A DNA stretch of 64,000 bases from Bordetella petrii (GCF_017356245.1 NZ_JAFMZZ010000001.1:3124673-3188672), one strand, 5' to 3'. Counted from the stretch's first letter, positions 26,191 through 35,297 are shown. Numbers and translations: made by a program. The notes: generated from the sequence alone by a model not told the origin.

Positions 26191-27195
26191 ATGCAATCCA
26201 TCGACATCACCTACCTGAACGGGCCGGACGTGCGCGCGCTGGCACTCACCGACGCCGAGATCCTGGCCGCCGTGGAAAGCGCCCTGGACGCCCAGGGGCG
26301 CGGGCAGACCGTCATCGAACCGCGCATGCACCTGGTGCCGGAGTCCTCCGCCAAGGGGCATTTCAATGTGCTGCGCGGCTATGTCGCGCCGTTGCACGTT
26401 GCGGGCGTCAAGGTCGTCAGCGACTTCGTGGACAACTACAAGGTCGACCTGCCGTCGGAAATGGCGCTGCTCAATCTGTTCGATCCCGTCAACGGCAAAC
26501 CCCTGGCCGTGATCGACGCGACCGCCATCACCGACATGCGCACCGGCGCGGTCACCGCCCTGGGCGCCAAGCACCTGGCCCGCAAGAACAGCAAGGTGCT
26601 GGGCCACATCGGCTCGCGCGGCACCTCGTACTGGAACGTGCGGCTGCTGGACAGCCTGTTCGACTTCGATGAAATCCGCGTGCATTCCCGCCGCCCTGAA
26701 AGCCAGCAGGCCTTTGGCGAACGTCTTTCGCGGGACCTGAACAAGACAGTCAAGGTCGTGAATGACTGGGAATCGTGCGTGCGCGGCGCCGACATTGTCG
26801 TCGAAGCCTCGCGCCTGCCCGAACCGACCCCGCTGCTCAAGACCGAATGGATCAAGCCCGGCGCGCTGGTCATGCCCTACGGCACGATGAGCGCTGTGGA
26901 ACTGAGCCTGACCGACATCATGAGCAAGGTCGTGGTCGACGACTGGGGCCAGTGCCGCAAGGGGTTGCCGTACGGATCGCTGCGCGCCCACGTCGACAGC
27001 GACCGCATCACCCAGGAAAACCTGCACGCCGAGATCGGCCAGATCGTGGCCGGCCTGAAGCCCGGCCGCGAGCGCGACGACGAGACCATTCTCTTCTGGC
27101 ATCGCGGCCTGTCCACCACCGATATCGCGCTGGGCCATGCCATGCTCCAGAAGGCCGGCAAGATGGGCCTGGGCCAAACGCTGAAGTTCGCCTAG
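26191..27195 (+). CDS. Ornithine cyclodeaminase / mu-crystallin family protein
   Basis: 334 residues. Family blocks: IEPRMHLVPESSAKGHFNVLRGYVAPLHVAGVKVVSDF, LLNLFDPVNGKPLAVIDATAITDMRTGAVTALGAKHLAR, the Rossmann dinucleotide loop GHIGSRGTSYWNVRLLDSLF and GADIVVEASR. Members include ornithine cyclodeaminase, alanine dehydrogenases and imine or ketimine reductases; the substrate cannot be read from sequence. It follows the Bug gene by 13 bases, with AAGGAGA before the ATG. In this operon it might process an amino or imino product. Confidence 0.9.
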   Translation: MQSIDITYLNGPDVRALALTDAEILAAVESALDAQGRGQTVIEPRMHLVPESSAKGHFNVLRGYVAPLHVAGVKVVSDFVDNYKVDLPSEMALLNLFDPVNGKPLAVIDATAITDMRTGAVTALGAKHLARKNSKVLGHIGSRGTSYWNVRLLDSLFDFDEIRVHSRRPESQQAFGERLSRDLNKTVKVVNDWESCVRGADIVVEASRLPEPTPLLKTEWIKPGALVMPYGTMSAVELSLTDIMSKVVVDDWGQCRKGLPYGSLRAHVDSDRITQENLHAEIGQIVAGLKPGRERDDETILFWHRGLSTTDIALGHAMLQKAGKMGLGQTLKFA

Positions 27196-27204
27196 GCACG
27201 CATC

Positions 27205-28023
27205 ATGGCGCTGATCGCCTCGACCCGCATGTACGACGTGGCGCCCGCCGCCCGGGCCGCCTGGCACGCGCTGCTGCACGCCGCGCACCAGCGCGCCGGC
27301 CTGCAGGTGCAATTCGTCGAGCACGCGTGGCCCACCCCCATCGGCGAACTCTGGGACCGGCCCGGCTTGTGCGGCGCCTTCATGTGCGGCTGGCCCTATG
27401 CGCTGGCCGTGCGGGCGGGGCGCGACTACACCGCCCTGGCCGGCGTCGTGCCCGACTGGCCCCACTACCAGGGCCAGCCCCGTTATCGCAGCGAATTCCT
27501 GGTTCGCGCCGACAGCCCCTGGCGCACGCTGGCCGACACCGCCGGCAGCCGCTACGGCTGGATGGTGCAAGATTCGCAATCCGGCTGGAACGCGCCGCGC
27601 GCGGCGCTGGCCAAGGTCGTGAGCGGGCACGGCGCATGGTTCAGCGATTCCAGGGGGCCTTACGGCAATCCGCGCGGCCTGCTGCGGGCCCTGGCCGGCG
27701 GCGAAATCGACCTGACCGCCGTGGACGGCTGGTATCTGGACTTGCTGCGCGTCCATGACCGCGACGCGCTGGCCGGGCTGCGCACCCTGGCTTATACGCC
27801 CTGGACGCCCAACCCGTTGCTGGTGGCGGGCCCTGGCGTCGACGCCGCCTGCGCCGCCCGCCTGGCGCAGGCGCTGCTCGGCCTGCAAGACGACCCCGGC
27901 GGCGCGCAACTGCTGCGCAACGCCCGCGTCGCCCGTTTCGTGCGGCCCGAGCCTGGCCGTTACGCGCAACTGATCGGCATGGCGCACGAGGCCGAGGCGT
28001 GCGGCTACCGCGACATCCGCTGA
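27205..28023 (+). CDS. PhnD-like periplasmic-binding domain protein without signal peptide
   Basis: 272 residues resembling the PhnD/phosphonate-binding fold (PF12974 type). The protein begins directly with the first strand, MALIASTRMYDVAPAARAAWHALLHAAHQRAGLQVQFVEH. Then come GAFMCGWPYALAVRAGRDYTALAGVVPD, YRSEFLVRADSPWRTLADTAGSRYGW and AGGEIDLTAVDGWYLDLLRVHD. There is no signal peptide and no space for one, since the previous stop is only 9 bases upstream. It is thus cytoplasmic or exported by another route, and may act as a ligand sensor or enzyme. It is the last gene of the hut-like operon, ending 3 bases from the convergent regulator. Confidence 0.75.
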   Translation: MALIASTRMYDVAPAARAAWHALLHAAHQRAGLQVQFVEHAWPTPIGELWDRPGLCGAFMCGWPYALAVRAGRDYTALAGVVPDWPHYQGQPRYRSEFLVRADSPWRTLADTAGSRYGWMVQDSQSGWNAPRAALAKVVSGHGAWFSDSRGPYGNPRGLLRALAGGEIDLTAVDGWYLDLLRVHDRDALAGLRTLAYTPWTPNPLLVAGPGVDAACAARLAQALLGLQDDPGGAQLLRNARVARFVRPEPGRYAQLIGMAHEAEACGYRDIR

Positions 28024-28026
28024 TAC

Positions 28027-30042
28027 CTACCGGGCCCCGGCGTCGGCAGGCGGGATACTGGCCACCCCGATGCTCCACAACCGCAAGGCGACATGGATCT
28101 CCAGGGCGCGCCGGGCATCGCCCCAATGGCCGATCAGCGCCTCGGCGCTCGCCAGCCGCTGCCGCGCCGTGTTCACATGAATGCCCAGCCGCTGCGCGGT
28201 GACCGAGGCGTTCTGGTGGTTGTCGAAGTACGCCAGCAGGGTGGCCGCCAGGTCTGATCCGCGCTTGCGGTCATGAGCCACCACGGCGCCGATCGCCGCA
28301 TCCAGGAACAGGTTCAGGCTGGCGCGGTCCTGGGTTTCGAACAGCGCGGAATACAGCGCCATTTCGTTCTGGCCGACTATGCGCCCGTGCATGCCCAGCC
28401 GCCCCACCACGGGCAGCGCGCGGCGCAGCGATGCGTACAGGCCCGGCATTTCCGCCGCGCTGTGCACGGGACGCGACAGCACGCCCCGGTATGCGCCGCC
28501 CAGCTCGCGGCGGGCAAAATCGCCGAAGGCCTCCAGCAATTGCTGGGCGCGGGTCGCGCCGCACACGAAGGCCAGCACGCCGTCCACCTCGTCCAGCACC
28601 AGTTCCGGCCAGGCGAACAGCGCGCGCAGGCGCCGCGCCAGGAACGCCGGCCCCGGCTGGTCCGGCTCGACCAGCATCAGCGACATGGGCTGGGCAATGT
28701 CCAGCCCGAAGCGCTCCGCGCGATCGCGCGCCAGCGCGGGCTCGCCCTGCCGGGGCGAGATCAGCGACTGCAGGAACTCGGAAATATCGCGGCTTCTGTT
28801 CGCTTCCATGCGCTCTTGCGAAAGCAGCACGATGCCGATCACGCTGGAACTTCTTTCGAAGGTGCGGATCGAGATGTCGCGCATGTCTTCATGCCGGAAC
28901 AGCAGCACCGAGCCCAGCACGCCGCCGCCGCCCATCACCGCCGTGGCGCGGCACAGTTCGCCGCCGCTGGCGTAGGCGATGGTCGAGCGGCCGGCCCGCC
29001 GGCTGTCGCCCAGGGCCTGCGTCAGCGCCGCGCTGTGGGGGCCGTGCGGCGCGTAGGCGTCGGCCGCGCCGCCGCTGTAGCCCGTTGCGGCGCCCCGCCC
29101 CACCACATGGTGCATCTCGTCCAGCACCAGGATGCTGCCCTGCAGCAGCTGCGCAATCGACTGGCACAGCTCGCCCAGCGACGCCCCCCGGGCCAGCAGC
29201 AGGGTCAGGCGTTCGTGGGCCTCTACCGCGCTTTGCACATCGCGCGCATGCTGCTCGAGCTCGGCGCGCGCGTGGTCGGCCTTTTCCAGGGCCGCCTGTG
29301 CGTCGGCGAAGGCCTGGGCATTGTTGATCGCCACCGCCGCGTGCGTGGCCAGCGTGCACAAGATGGATATGTTCAGCGCCGTATGGGTGCGATGGTAGCG
29401 GTCGGCCACGAACAGCAGGCCGATCACGGTGTCGTCCCAGATCAGGGGCGCGCCCACCAGCGCCGCCACCCCTTCGTCGCGGAAGATGTCGTCCAGCTCG
29501 GGATCGTGGATAAAGCGGTTGTCGTGCAGGTAGTCCGGCGTAGAAAACGGCAGGCGGGTCGACATCACGACCCCGGCCACGCCGCGCTTGCGTTGCGCCG
29601 TCATCCTGCCGGTGCGCTCGACGATGGCGCCTTCGGCCACCACCACCCTGAACTCGCTGCCATCGGCGTCGTAGATGGTCAGCCAGCACAGGTGCGCGCG
29701 CAGCAGGTCGCGGGCGCGGGTGACGATGGCCTTCAGCAGCTCGGACAAGTCCAGGCGGCCGGCCAGGTCCTGCGCCGACTCGATCACCGCCAGCATGCCG
29801 CGTTCGCGCTGCTCGTGCTGTTCAAGGCGGTTGCGCAGGGCCATGGCCATGCGCGCCAGCTCGACCAGGCCGTTCTTGTGCGCCAGGCCGTCGGGCAAGG
29901 CTTCCAGGTCGGCCAGCCGCGCCGCGAAATCGCCGATGGGCGCATTGCCGTGCAGCAGGCCCACCAGGTCGGCGGCAACCGTTTCAGCGTCCGGGCCGGC
30001 CACGCCGGCGGGGTGTTTCTTGCGTGCGGAAGAAAGCGGCAT
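28027..30042 (-). CDS. GAF-domain regulator with PucR-type C-terminal HTH
   Basis: 671 residues from MPLSSARKKHPAG. A helical N-terminal region (LVELARMAMALRNRLEQHEQRERGMLAVIESAQDLAGRL) leads into a GAF domain at about 110-270 (ARDLLRAHLCWLTIYDADGSEFRVVVAEGAI, ALVGAPLIWDDTVIGLLFVADR, LCTLATHAAVAINNAQAF). A coiled-coil linker follows, then a long middle domain. The extreme C-terminus is the PucR/CdaR HTH: LLAYFDNHQNASVTAQRLGIHVNTARQRLASAE. Regulators of this design often control adjacent catabolic genes. It is divergent from the SDR and LIV-type transporter genes, its most likely targets. An upstream start at 30141 is possible but lacks an RBS. Confidence 0.88.
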   Translation of the reverse strand: MPLSSARKKHPAGVAGPDAETVAADLVGLLHGNAPIGDFAARLADLEALPDGLAHKNGLVELARMAMALRNRLEQHEQRERGMLAVIESAQDLAGRLDLSELLKAIVTRARDLLRAHLCWLTIYDADGSEFRVVVAEGAIVERTGRMTAQRKRGVAGVVMSTRLPFSTPDYLHDNRFIHDPELDDIFRDEGVAALVGAPLIWDDTVIGLLFVADRYHRTHTALNISILCTLATHAAVAINNAQAFADAQAALEKADHARAELEQHARDVQSAVEAHERLTLLLARGASLGELCQSIAQLLQGSILVLDEMHHVVGRGAATGYSGGAADAYAPHGPHSAALTQALGDSRRAGRSTIAYASGGELCRATAVMGGGGVLGSVLLFRHEDMRDISIRTFERSSSVIGIVLLSQERMEANRSRDISEFLQSLISPRQGEPALARDRAERFGLDIAQPMSLMLVEPDQPGPAFLARRLRALFAWPELVLDEVDGVLAFVCGATRAQQLLEAFGDFARRELGGAYRGVLSRPVHSAAEMPGLYASLRRALPVVGRLGMHGRIVGQNEMALYSALFETQDRASLNLFLDAAIGAVVAHDRKRGSDLAATLLAYFDNHQNASVTAQRLGIHVNTARQRLASAEALIGHWGDARRALEIHVALRLWSIGVASIPPADAGAR

Positions 30043-30125
30043 GAGATTTCCGGCAGCGGCCAGGCCAGGTTGCGGGCAGGCGCAGGGCCAGCACAGTGCG
30101 AACATCATATCAACAAGGGCTAGCC

Positions 30126-30144
30126 TATGTGCACATTGCACATA
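30126..30144. promoter_or_regulatory. Perfect palindromic operator candidate between divergent regulator and SDR
   Basis: TATGTGCA, CAT, TGCACATA: a perfect 8-bp inverted repeat with a 3-base gap in the regulator/SDR intergenic region. The first possible SDR start codon (30127) lies inside it, so binding here would affect SDR transcription or initiation. The TGTGC/GCACA half-sites recur at 40074-40116. Confidence 0.5.
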
Positions 30145-30177
30145 GATTTAGCCGCCCCGGTCCGTGACACTCTCGGT

Positions 30178-30999
30178 ATGCCCATGACAGGATACCAACA
30201 GGTGCACAACAGCCTTATCGACACGCTGCGGCCCGCCCCCGGCCTGCGCGTTCTGGTCACCGCCGGGGCGTCCGGCATCGGCGCCGCCGTGGCGCGCGCC
30301 CTGCGCGAGACGGGCGCCCGCGTACATGTGTGCGACATCGACCGCGCCGCGCTGGACCGGCTGACCGCCGAAACACCGGAAATCACCACCAGCATGGCCG
30401 ATGCCTCGGTGCCCGGGGATGTGGATACCGTGTTCGCCGATGTGCAGAACAGCCTGGGCGGGCTGGACGTGCTGGTGAACAACGTCGGCATCGCCGGGCC
30501 CACCGGCCCTGTCGAACACCTGCAGCGCGGCGACTGGGAACGCACCATCGACGTGAACCTGAACAGCCACTTTTATTTCGCCAGCCGCGCGGTGCCGCTA
30601 TTGAAGGCATCCGGCAACAACCCCTGCCTGATCGCCATGAGCTCGGTGGCCGGCCGGCTGGGCTACGCGCTGCGCACTCCCTACGCCTCGACCAAGTGGG
30701 CCATCGTGGGTTTCGTGAAATCGCTGGCGATCGAGCTGGGGCCGCACGGCGTGCGCGTCAACGCCATTCTGCCCGGCACTGTGGAGGGCGAGCGCATGGA
30801 CGGCGTCATCGGCGCGCGCGCCGCGGCCGCCGGCGTGCCGGTGCAGGCCATGCGCGACGAGTACCTGCGCAAGATCTCGCTGCGCCGCATGGTCACGGCC
30901 GACGACATCGCGGCCACGGCGCTGTTCCTGTGCTCGCCGGCGGCGCGCAACATCACGGGACAGGCCATCAGCGTGGACGGCAACATCGAATATCTATAA
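30178..30999 (+). CDS. Short-chain dehydrogenase/reductase (SDR)
   Basis: 273 residues from ATG 30178. NAD(P) motif TAGASGIG at 28-35, NNVGIAGP at 101-108, Ser in MSSVAGR, and the catalytic YASTK (Tyr169, Lys173). The C-terminus is ITGQAISVDGNIEYL, typical of classical SDRs. A start at 30127 has the better RBS (AAGGG, 7-base spacing) but adds 17 non-family residues and overlaps the palindrome at 30126; 30184 is also possible. It is the first gene before the LIV-type transporter, probably oxidising a hydroxyl in the imported substrate. Confidence 0.9.
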   Translation: MPMTGYQQVHNSLIDTLRPAPGLRVLVTAGASGIGAAVARALRETGARVHVCDIDRAALDRLTAETPEITTSMADASVPGDVDTVFADVQNSLGGLDVLVNNVGIAGPTGPVEHLQRGDWERTIDVNLNSHFYFASRAVPLLKASGNNPCLIAMSSVAGRLGYALRTPYASTKWAIVGFVKSLAIELGPHGVRVNAILPGTVEGERMDGVIGARAAAAGVPVQAMRDEYLRKISLRRMVTADDIAATALFLCSPAARNITGQAISVDGNIEYL

Positions 31000-31059
31000 G
31001 TACTCGGCGCCGGCCCGGCCGGCTCGTTCCATGGCAGCTTAAAAAAACAGGAGACAGGC

Positions 31060-32307
31060 ATGAACAAGCTCAACCTTTCCGCCATCACCGTCGCGTCCGC
31101 GCTGGGGGCATTCTGCGCCATGCCCGCTTCGGCGGCGCCGGTCAAGATCGGCCTGGTGGAAACCCTTTCGGGCCCGCAGGCGTCTTCGGGCCAGGCGTAT
31201 CGCACCGCCGTACGCTACGTGGTCGACCAGATCAACGCGGCCGGCGGCTGGAACGGCGAGCCGGTGCAACTGCTTGAATACGACAACCAGGGCGGCCCGG
31301 CGGGCGCGGCCGACAAGCTCAAGGCGGCCGCCGCCGACGGCGTGCAGATCGTCGTGCAGGGCGCCTCGTCGGCCATCGGCGGGCAAATTACCGAAGACAT
31401 CCGCAAGCACAACCTGCGCAACCCCGGCAAAGAGATGGTCTACATCAACATGGGCGCCGAGGCGCTGGAACTCACCGGCGAAAAGTGCAACTTCTACCAT
31501 TTCCGCTTCGCCGGCAACGCCCAGGTGCGCACCAGGGCGCTGGTCGAAGGCATGAAAAAGGCCGGCGCGCTGGGCGGCAAGGTGTATTCCATCAACCAGA
31601 ACTATTCCTGGGGCCAGGACATGCAGCAGGCCATCATCGACAACCAGAAGCCCGGCGGCTACACGGTGGTGGAAAAGACCCTGCACGACGTGAACAAGAT
31701 CCAGGACTTTTCCCCCTACGTCGCGAAAATCGCCGCTTCGGGCGCCGACACCGTCATTACGGGCAACTGGTCCAACGACCTGCTGCTGCTGATGAAGGCC
31801 TCGAAGGCCGCCGGCCTGAAAGCGCGCTATGGCACGGTGTACCTGGACCAGCCGGGCAATCTGGCCAACGCGGGCGACCTGGCCGAGGGCAATTTCGTCG
31901 TGCATACCTTCAACGCCGAGGCGGGCGGCCCCGACGCCGAACAGTTCGTGCAGGACTACCAGGCCAAGACCGGCCACATGCCGGTGTTCATCGAGCCGCA
32001 GACGGTCTATGGCATGAAGATGGTGGCCGACGCACTCAAGCGCACCCCGCCCGCCAACGGCGCGCTGAGCGTCAACGCGCTGGCCCAGGCTCTTGAAACC
32101 GCGCGCATCCAGACCCCCATGGGCGAAATGAGCATGCGCGCGGCAGATCACCAGGCGCAGCTGCCGATGGTGGTGTCCACGGTGTCGCGCGATGCCCGGC
32201 ACAAGGTCGACCGCACCGACATGGGCTTCAAGCCGGTGCTGCTGCTGACGGCCCAGCAGGCCTCCACGCCCGCGCAGGCCAGCTGCAAGATGAAGCGGCC
32301 CGGTTGA
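31060..32307 (+). CDS. LIV-type ABC transporter substrate-binding protein
   Basis: 415 residues. Signal peptide MNKLNLSAITVASALGAFCAMPASAA, then the Peripla_BP_6 start VKIGLVETLSGPQASSGQAYRTAVRYVVDQINAAGGWNGEPVQLLEYDNQGGPAGAADKL. The hinge and ligand region has VQGASSAIGGQITEDI, and a Cys pair is possible (Cys in TGEKCNFYHFRF, Cys near the C-terminus in ASCKMKRPG). It delivers branched-chain amino acids or, often in catabolic clusters, aromatic or acyl carboxylates. AGGAGA precedes the ATG. It is the first of five contiguous transporter genes. Confidence 0.93.
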   Translation: MNKLNLSAITVASALGAFCAMPASAAPVKIGLVETLSGPQASSGQAYRTAVRYVVDQINAAGGWNGEPVQLLEYDNQGGPAGAADKLKAAAADGVQIVVQGASSAIGGQITEDIRKHNLRNPGKEMVYINMGAEALELTGEKCNFYHFRFAGNAQVRTRALVEGMKKAGALGGKVYSINQNYSWGQDMQQAIIDNQKPGGYTVVEKTLHDVNKIQDFSPYVAKIAASGADTVITGNWSNDLLLLMKASKAAGLKARYGTVYLDQPGNLANAGDLAEGNFVVHTFNAEAGGPDAEQFVQDYQAKTGHMPVFIEPQTVYGMKMVADALKRTPPANGALSVNALAQALETARIQTPMGEMSMRAADHQAQLPMVVSTVSRDARHKVDRTDMGFKPVLLLTAQQASTPAQASCKMKRPG

Positions 32308-32318
32308 GCTGCAGCGCC

Positions 32319-33260
32319 ATGGAACAGCTTCTTTTCTCGCTGATGAACGGCATCATCTACGGACTGCTGCTGTTCATGGTGTCGGCCGGCCTGACGCTGA
32401 TCTTCGGCATGATGGGCGTGCTGAACTTCGCGCATGCGTCGTTCTATATGCTGGGCGCCTATTTTGCCTACACGCTGCAGGGCGTGGCCGGGTTCTGGCC
32501 CGCCGTGATCGCCGCGCCGCTGCTGGTGGGGCTGATCGGGGTGGTGGTGGAACGCTGCTTCCTGCGCCGCGTGCACCGCCATGGCCACGCGCACGAGCTG
32601 CTGCTGACTTTCGGCCTGTCGTTCATCATCGCCGAGTCCATCAAGCTGTTCTACGGCAATTATCCGGTCGACTACCGTGTGCCGGCGTCGCTGGATTTTT
32701 CCGCGTTCAGCATCGGCAGCACCCAGTATCCGTTCTACCGGCTGCTGATGGGCGGCATCGCCATCGCGATGTTCATCGCCATCTACCTGATGCTGACCCG
32801 CACGCGCGTGGGCATCGTGGTGCGCTCGGCGATACACCGGCCCAGCATGGCCGAGGCGCTGGGGCACAACGTGCCGCTGGTATTCATGGGCGTGTTCGGC
32901 GTGGGCGCCGCGCTGGCGGGGCTGGCAGGCGCCGTGGCCGGCGCCTTCTACACCACCAATCCCAACATGGCGCTGGAACTGGGCGTGATGGTGTTCGTGG
33001 TGGTGGTGGTCGGCGGGCTGGGCTCGCTGGCCGGGGCGATGCTGGCGTCGCTGCTGATCGGCGTCATCACCTCGCTGGCCGTCGCGGTCGACGCCAGCCT
33101 GGCCGACCTGTTCGCGCTGTTCGGCGCCGGTGAATGGGCCCGCGGCATAGGCGGGCTGATGACCCTGAATCTTTCCAGTCTGGCCGCCACGCTGCCCTTC
33201 GCGCTGATGCTGCTGGTCCTGCTGGTGCGGCCCGGCGGCCTGCTGGGCGAAAACGGTTGA
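32319..33260 (+). CDS. LIV-type ABC transporter permease (LivH-like)
   Basis: 313 residues with about eight hydrophobic spans. N-terminal MEQLLFSLMNGIIYGLLLFMVSAGLTLIFGMMGVLNFAHASFYMLGAYFAY is the LivH hallmark, and ALGHNVPLVFMGVFGVGAALAGLAGAVAGAF is the loop region that contacts the ATPase. ATG 32319 lies 12 bases after the binding-protein stop; a TTG at 32304 is less likely. It lies in the inner membrane and pairs with the next gene. Confidence 0.92.
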   Translation: MEQLLFSLMNGIIYGLLLFMVSAGLTLIFGMMGVLNFAHASFYMLGAYFAYTLQGVAGFWPAVIAAPLLVGLIGVVVERCFLRRVHRHGHAHELLLTFGLSFIIAESIKLFYGNYPVDYRVPASLDFSAFSIGSTQYPFYRLLMGGIAIAMFIAIYLMLTRTRVGIVVRSAIHRPSMAEALGHNVPLVFMGVFGVGAALAGLAGAVAGAFYTTNPNMALELGVMVFVVVVVGGLGSLAGAMLASLLIGVITSLAVAVDASLADLFALFGAGEWARGIGGLMTLNLSSLAATLPFALMLLVLLVRPGGLLGENG

Positions 33261-33264
33261 AATC

Positions 33265-34545
33265 ATGCGAAAGACCCTGATCACCTGCCTGGCGGGCGCC
33301 GCGCTGCTGGCGGCGCTGCCGTTCCTGCTGTCGCAGGGCCTGCTCAATGCGGCCATCCAGATGCTGATCGCCGCCCTGTTCGCCAGCGCCTACAACCTGC
33401 TGTGCGGGCAGGCCGGCATGCTGTCTTTCGGCCATGCGGCCTACTTCGGCGTGGGCGCCTTCGCCACTGTGCATGCCATGAACGCGGTGGGCGGCGCGGG
33501 CCTGCTGCCCACGCCCCTGATGCCCCTGGCCGGCGCGCTGGGCGGGTTGGTGTTCGGCGCCATCGCGGGCTGGTTCGCCACCCAGCGCAGCGGCACCTAT
33601 TTCGCCATGATCACGCTGGCCATCGCGGAACTCGTCCATTCGCTGGCGCCGCACCTGAAGGGCGTCTTCGGCGGCGAGGCGGGCATTTCGACCATGCGCA
33701 TGCCCGCCTGGGGCTTCGACTTCGGCTCGACCACCCAGGTGTATTACCTGACGCTGGCCTGGGTGCTGATGGCCATGGCACTGCTTTACCTGTACACGCG
33801 CACGCCCCTGGGCAGGCTGACGCTGGGGCTGCGCGAAAACAGCCACCGGCTGAAATTCCTGGGCTACAACGTGCACGGCCTCGGCACCCTGGTGTTCGCC
33901 ATTTCGGCCATGTTCTCCGGCATGGCCGGCGGCCTGCAGGTGCTGTCCAACGAGTCGGCCAACTACGTCGTGTTCGACCCGTCGCTGTCGGCCGCCGCGG
34001 TGCTCAATACCTATATCGGCGGGGTGCAGGTTTTTCTGGGGCCGGCGTTCGGCGCGGCGCTGATGACTTTCTTCGGATACGCCATTTCGGACCTGACCCG
34101 CTCCTGGCTGCTTTACCAGGGCATCCTGTTCGTGCTGGTCATGATGTTCCTGCCCACCGGCCTGACCGGGCTCATCGCCATCACCGGGCGCCTGCGCGAA
34201 CGCCACGCCCTGGGCCGGCTGATCCCGCTGTTCCTGATGGCCGCCGCCTGCGCCGTGCTGGCGGGCGCCGGCACGGTGTTCACCATCGAGCTGCTGCAGC
34301 GCCTGTTCTCGCAGGAATACCGCGCGCTGATGCAGGCCGGCGCGGGCGGCCCCTGGCCTGCCGTCGCGCTGTTCGACCGCTCGTGGCAACCCGGCTCGCC
34401 CGCCACCTGGGGTGTGCCGCTGCTGCTGTTCGGCGCGGCCGCGCTGCTGTACTGGCGCTGCCGCCAGATGCTGAACGCGCTGGCCGATGGCGAACCGGCG
34501 CCTTCCGGGCCGCCGCCGGCGCAACACAGCGAGGAATCGGCATGA
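33265..34545 (+). CDS. LIV-type ABC transporter permease (LivM-like)
   Basis: 426 residues. ALFASAYNLLCGQAGMLSFGHAAYFGVGAFATVHAM is the LivM signature, and GLRENSHRLKFLGYNVHGLGTLVFAISAMFSGMAGGLQ is the ATPase-contacting loop. A further membrane span sits near residues 320-335 (LGRLIPLFLMAAACAVLAGAG), followed by a longer periplasmic segment and a final span. The C-terminal part of about 100 residues is longer than in classical LivM. It starts 4 bases after the LivH-like gene and overlaps the first ATPase gene by 4. Confidence 0.92.
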   Translation: MRKTLITCLAGAALLAALPFLLSQGLLNAAIQMLIAALFASAYNLLCGQAGMLSFGHAAYFGVGAFATVHAMNAVGGAGLLPTPLMPLAGALGGLVFGAIAGWFATQRSGTYFAMITLAIAELVHSLAPHLKGVFGGEAGISTMRMPAWGFDFGSTTQVYYLTLAWVLMAMALLYLYTRTPLGRLTLGLRENSHRLKFLGYNVHGLGTLVFAISAMFSGMAGGLQVLSNESANYVVFDPSLSAAAVLNTYIGGVQVFLGPAFGAALMTFFGYAISDLTRSWLLYQGILFVLVMMFLPTGLTGLIAITGRLRERHALGRLIPLFLMAAACAVLAGAGTVFTIELLQRLFSQEYRALMQAGAGGPWPAVALFDRSWQPGSPATWGVPLLLFGAAALLYWRCRQMLNALADGEPAPSGPPPAQHSEESA

Positions 34546-35297
34546 GCGACCCCATCCTGGCCCTGCACGAACTGCGCAAATCGTTCGGCCCCACCGACAT
34601 CATCCGCGGCGTCGACCTGCAGGTGCGCGCCGGCGAGCGGCACGCGCTGATCGGCCCCAACGGCGCCGGCAAGTCCACGCTGTTCCACCTGGTGTCCGGC
34701 CAGCTGGCGCCCAGCTCCGGCGCCATCCGCTTCGAAGGCCGCGAGATCGGCGGCCGCACGCCGCAGGCGATCAACCGCCGCGGGCTGGCGCGCTCGTTCC
34801 AGATCACCAATATCTTTCCCAGGCTGAGCACCTACGAAAACGTGCGCCTGGCCGTGATGCGCGCGCATGGCCTGCAATATGCATTCTGGAAGTTCATCGA
34901 CCGCGACCGCCGCATCCGCGAAGAAACCGGCAGGCTGCTCGAGCTGGTGCGCCTGGCGGCGAAGGCGGGCTCGGTGGCCGGCGAAATGGCGTATTCCGAG
35001 CAGCGCTCGCTGGAAATCGCCATGACGCTCGCCTCGGATCCCCGGCTGATCCTGCTGGACGAGCCCATGGCCGGCATGTCGCATGACGAAACCGAGTACA
35101 CCGCGCAGCTGATCCGCGAGATTTCAGCGGGGCGCACGCTGATGATTGTCGAGCACGACATGGACGTCGTGTTTTCCCTCAGCGACCGCATCAGCGTCCT
35201 GGTCTACGGCCAGGTCATCGCCACCGGAACCCCTGCGGAAATCCGCGCCCACGCGGGTGTCCGCGAGGCCTACCTGGGCGACGAGGCCACCCCATGA
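34542..35297 (+). CDS. LIV-type ABC transporter ATPase (LivG-like)
   Basis: 251 residues. Walker A GPNGAGKST, Q-loop in RGLARSFQITNIFPRLSTYENV, Walker B LILLDEPMAGMSHDE, H-loop MIVEHDMDVVFSL, and a C-terminal GVREAYLGDEA. The signature reads AYSEQRSLEIAMTLA, in which the usual Gly before the Glu/Gln-Gln is Ser. It overlaps both neighbours by 4 bases (ATGA), indicating tightly coupled translation. Confidence 0.93.
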   Translation: MSDPILALHELRKSFGPTDIIRGVDLQVRAGERHALIGPNGAGKSTLFHLVSGQLAPSSGAIRFEGREIGGRTPQAINRRGLARSFQITNIFPRLSTYENVRLAVMRAHGLQYAFWKFIDRDRRIREETGRLLELVRLAAKAGSVAGEMAYSEQRSLEIAMTLASDPRLILLDEPMAGMSHDETEYTAQLIREISAGRTLMIVEHDMDVVFSLSDRISVLVYGQVIATGTPAEIRAHAGVREAYLGDEATP

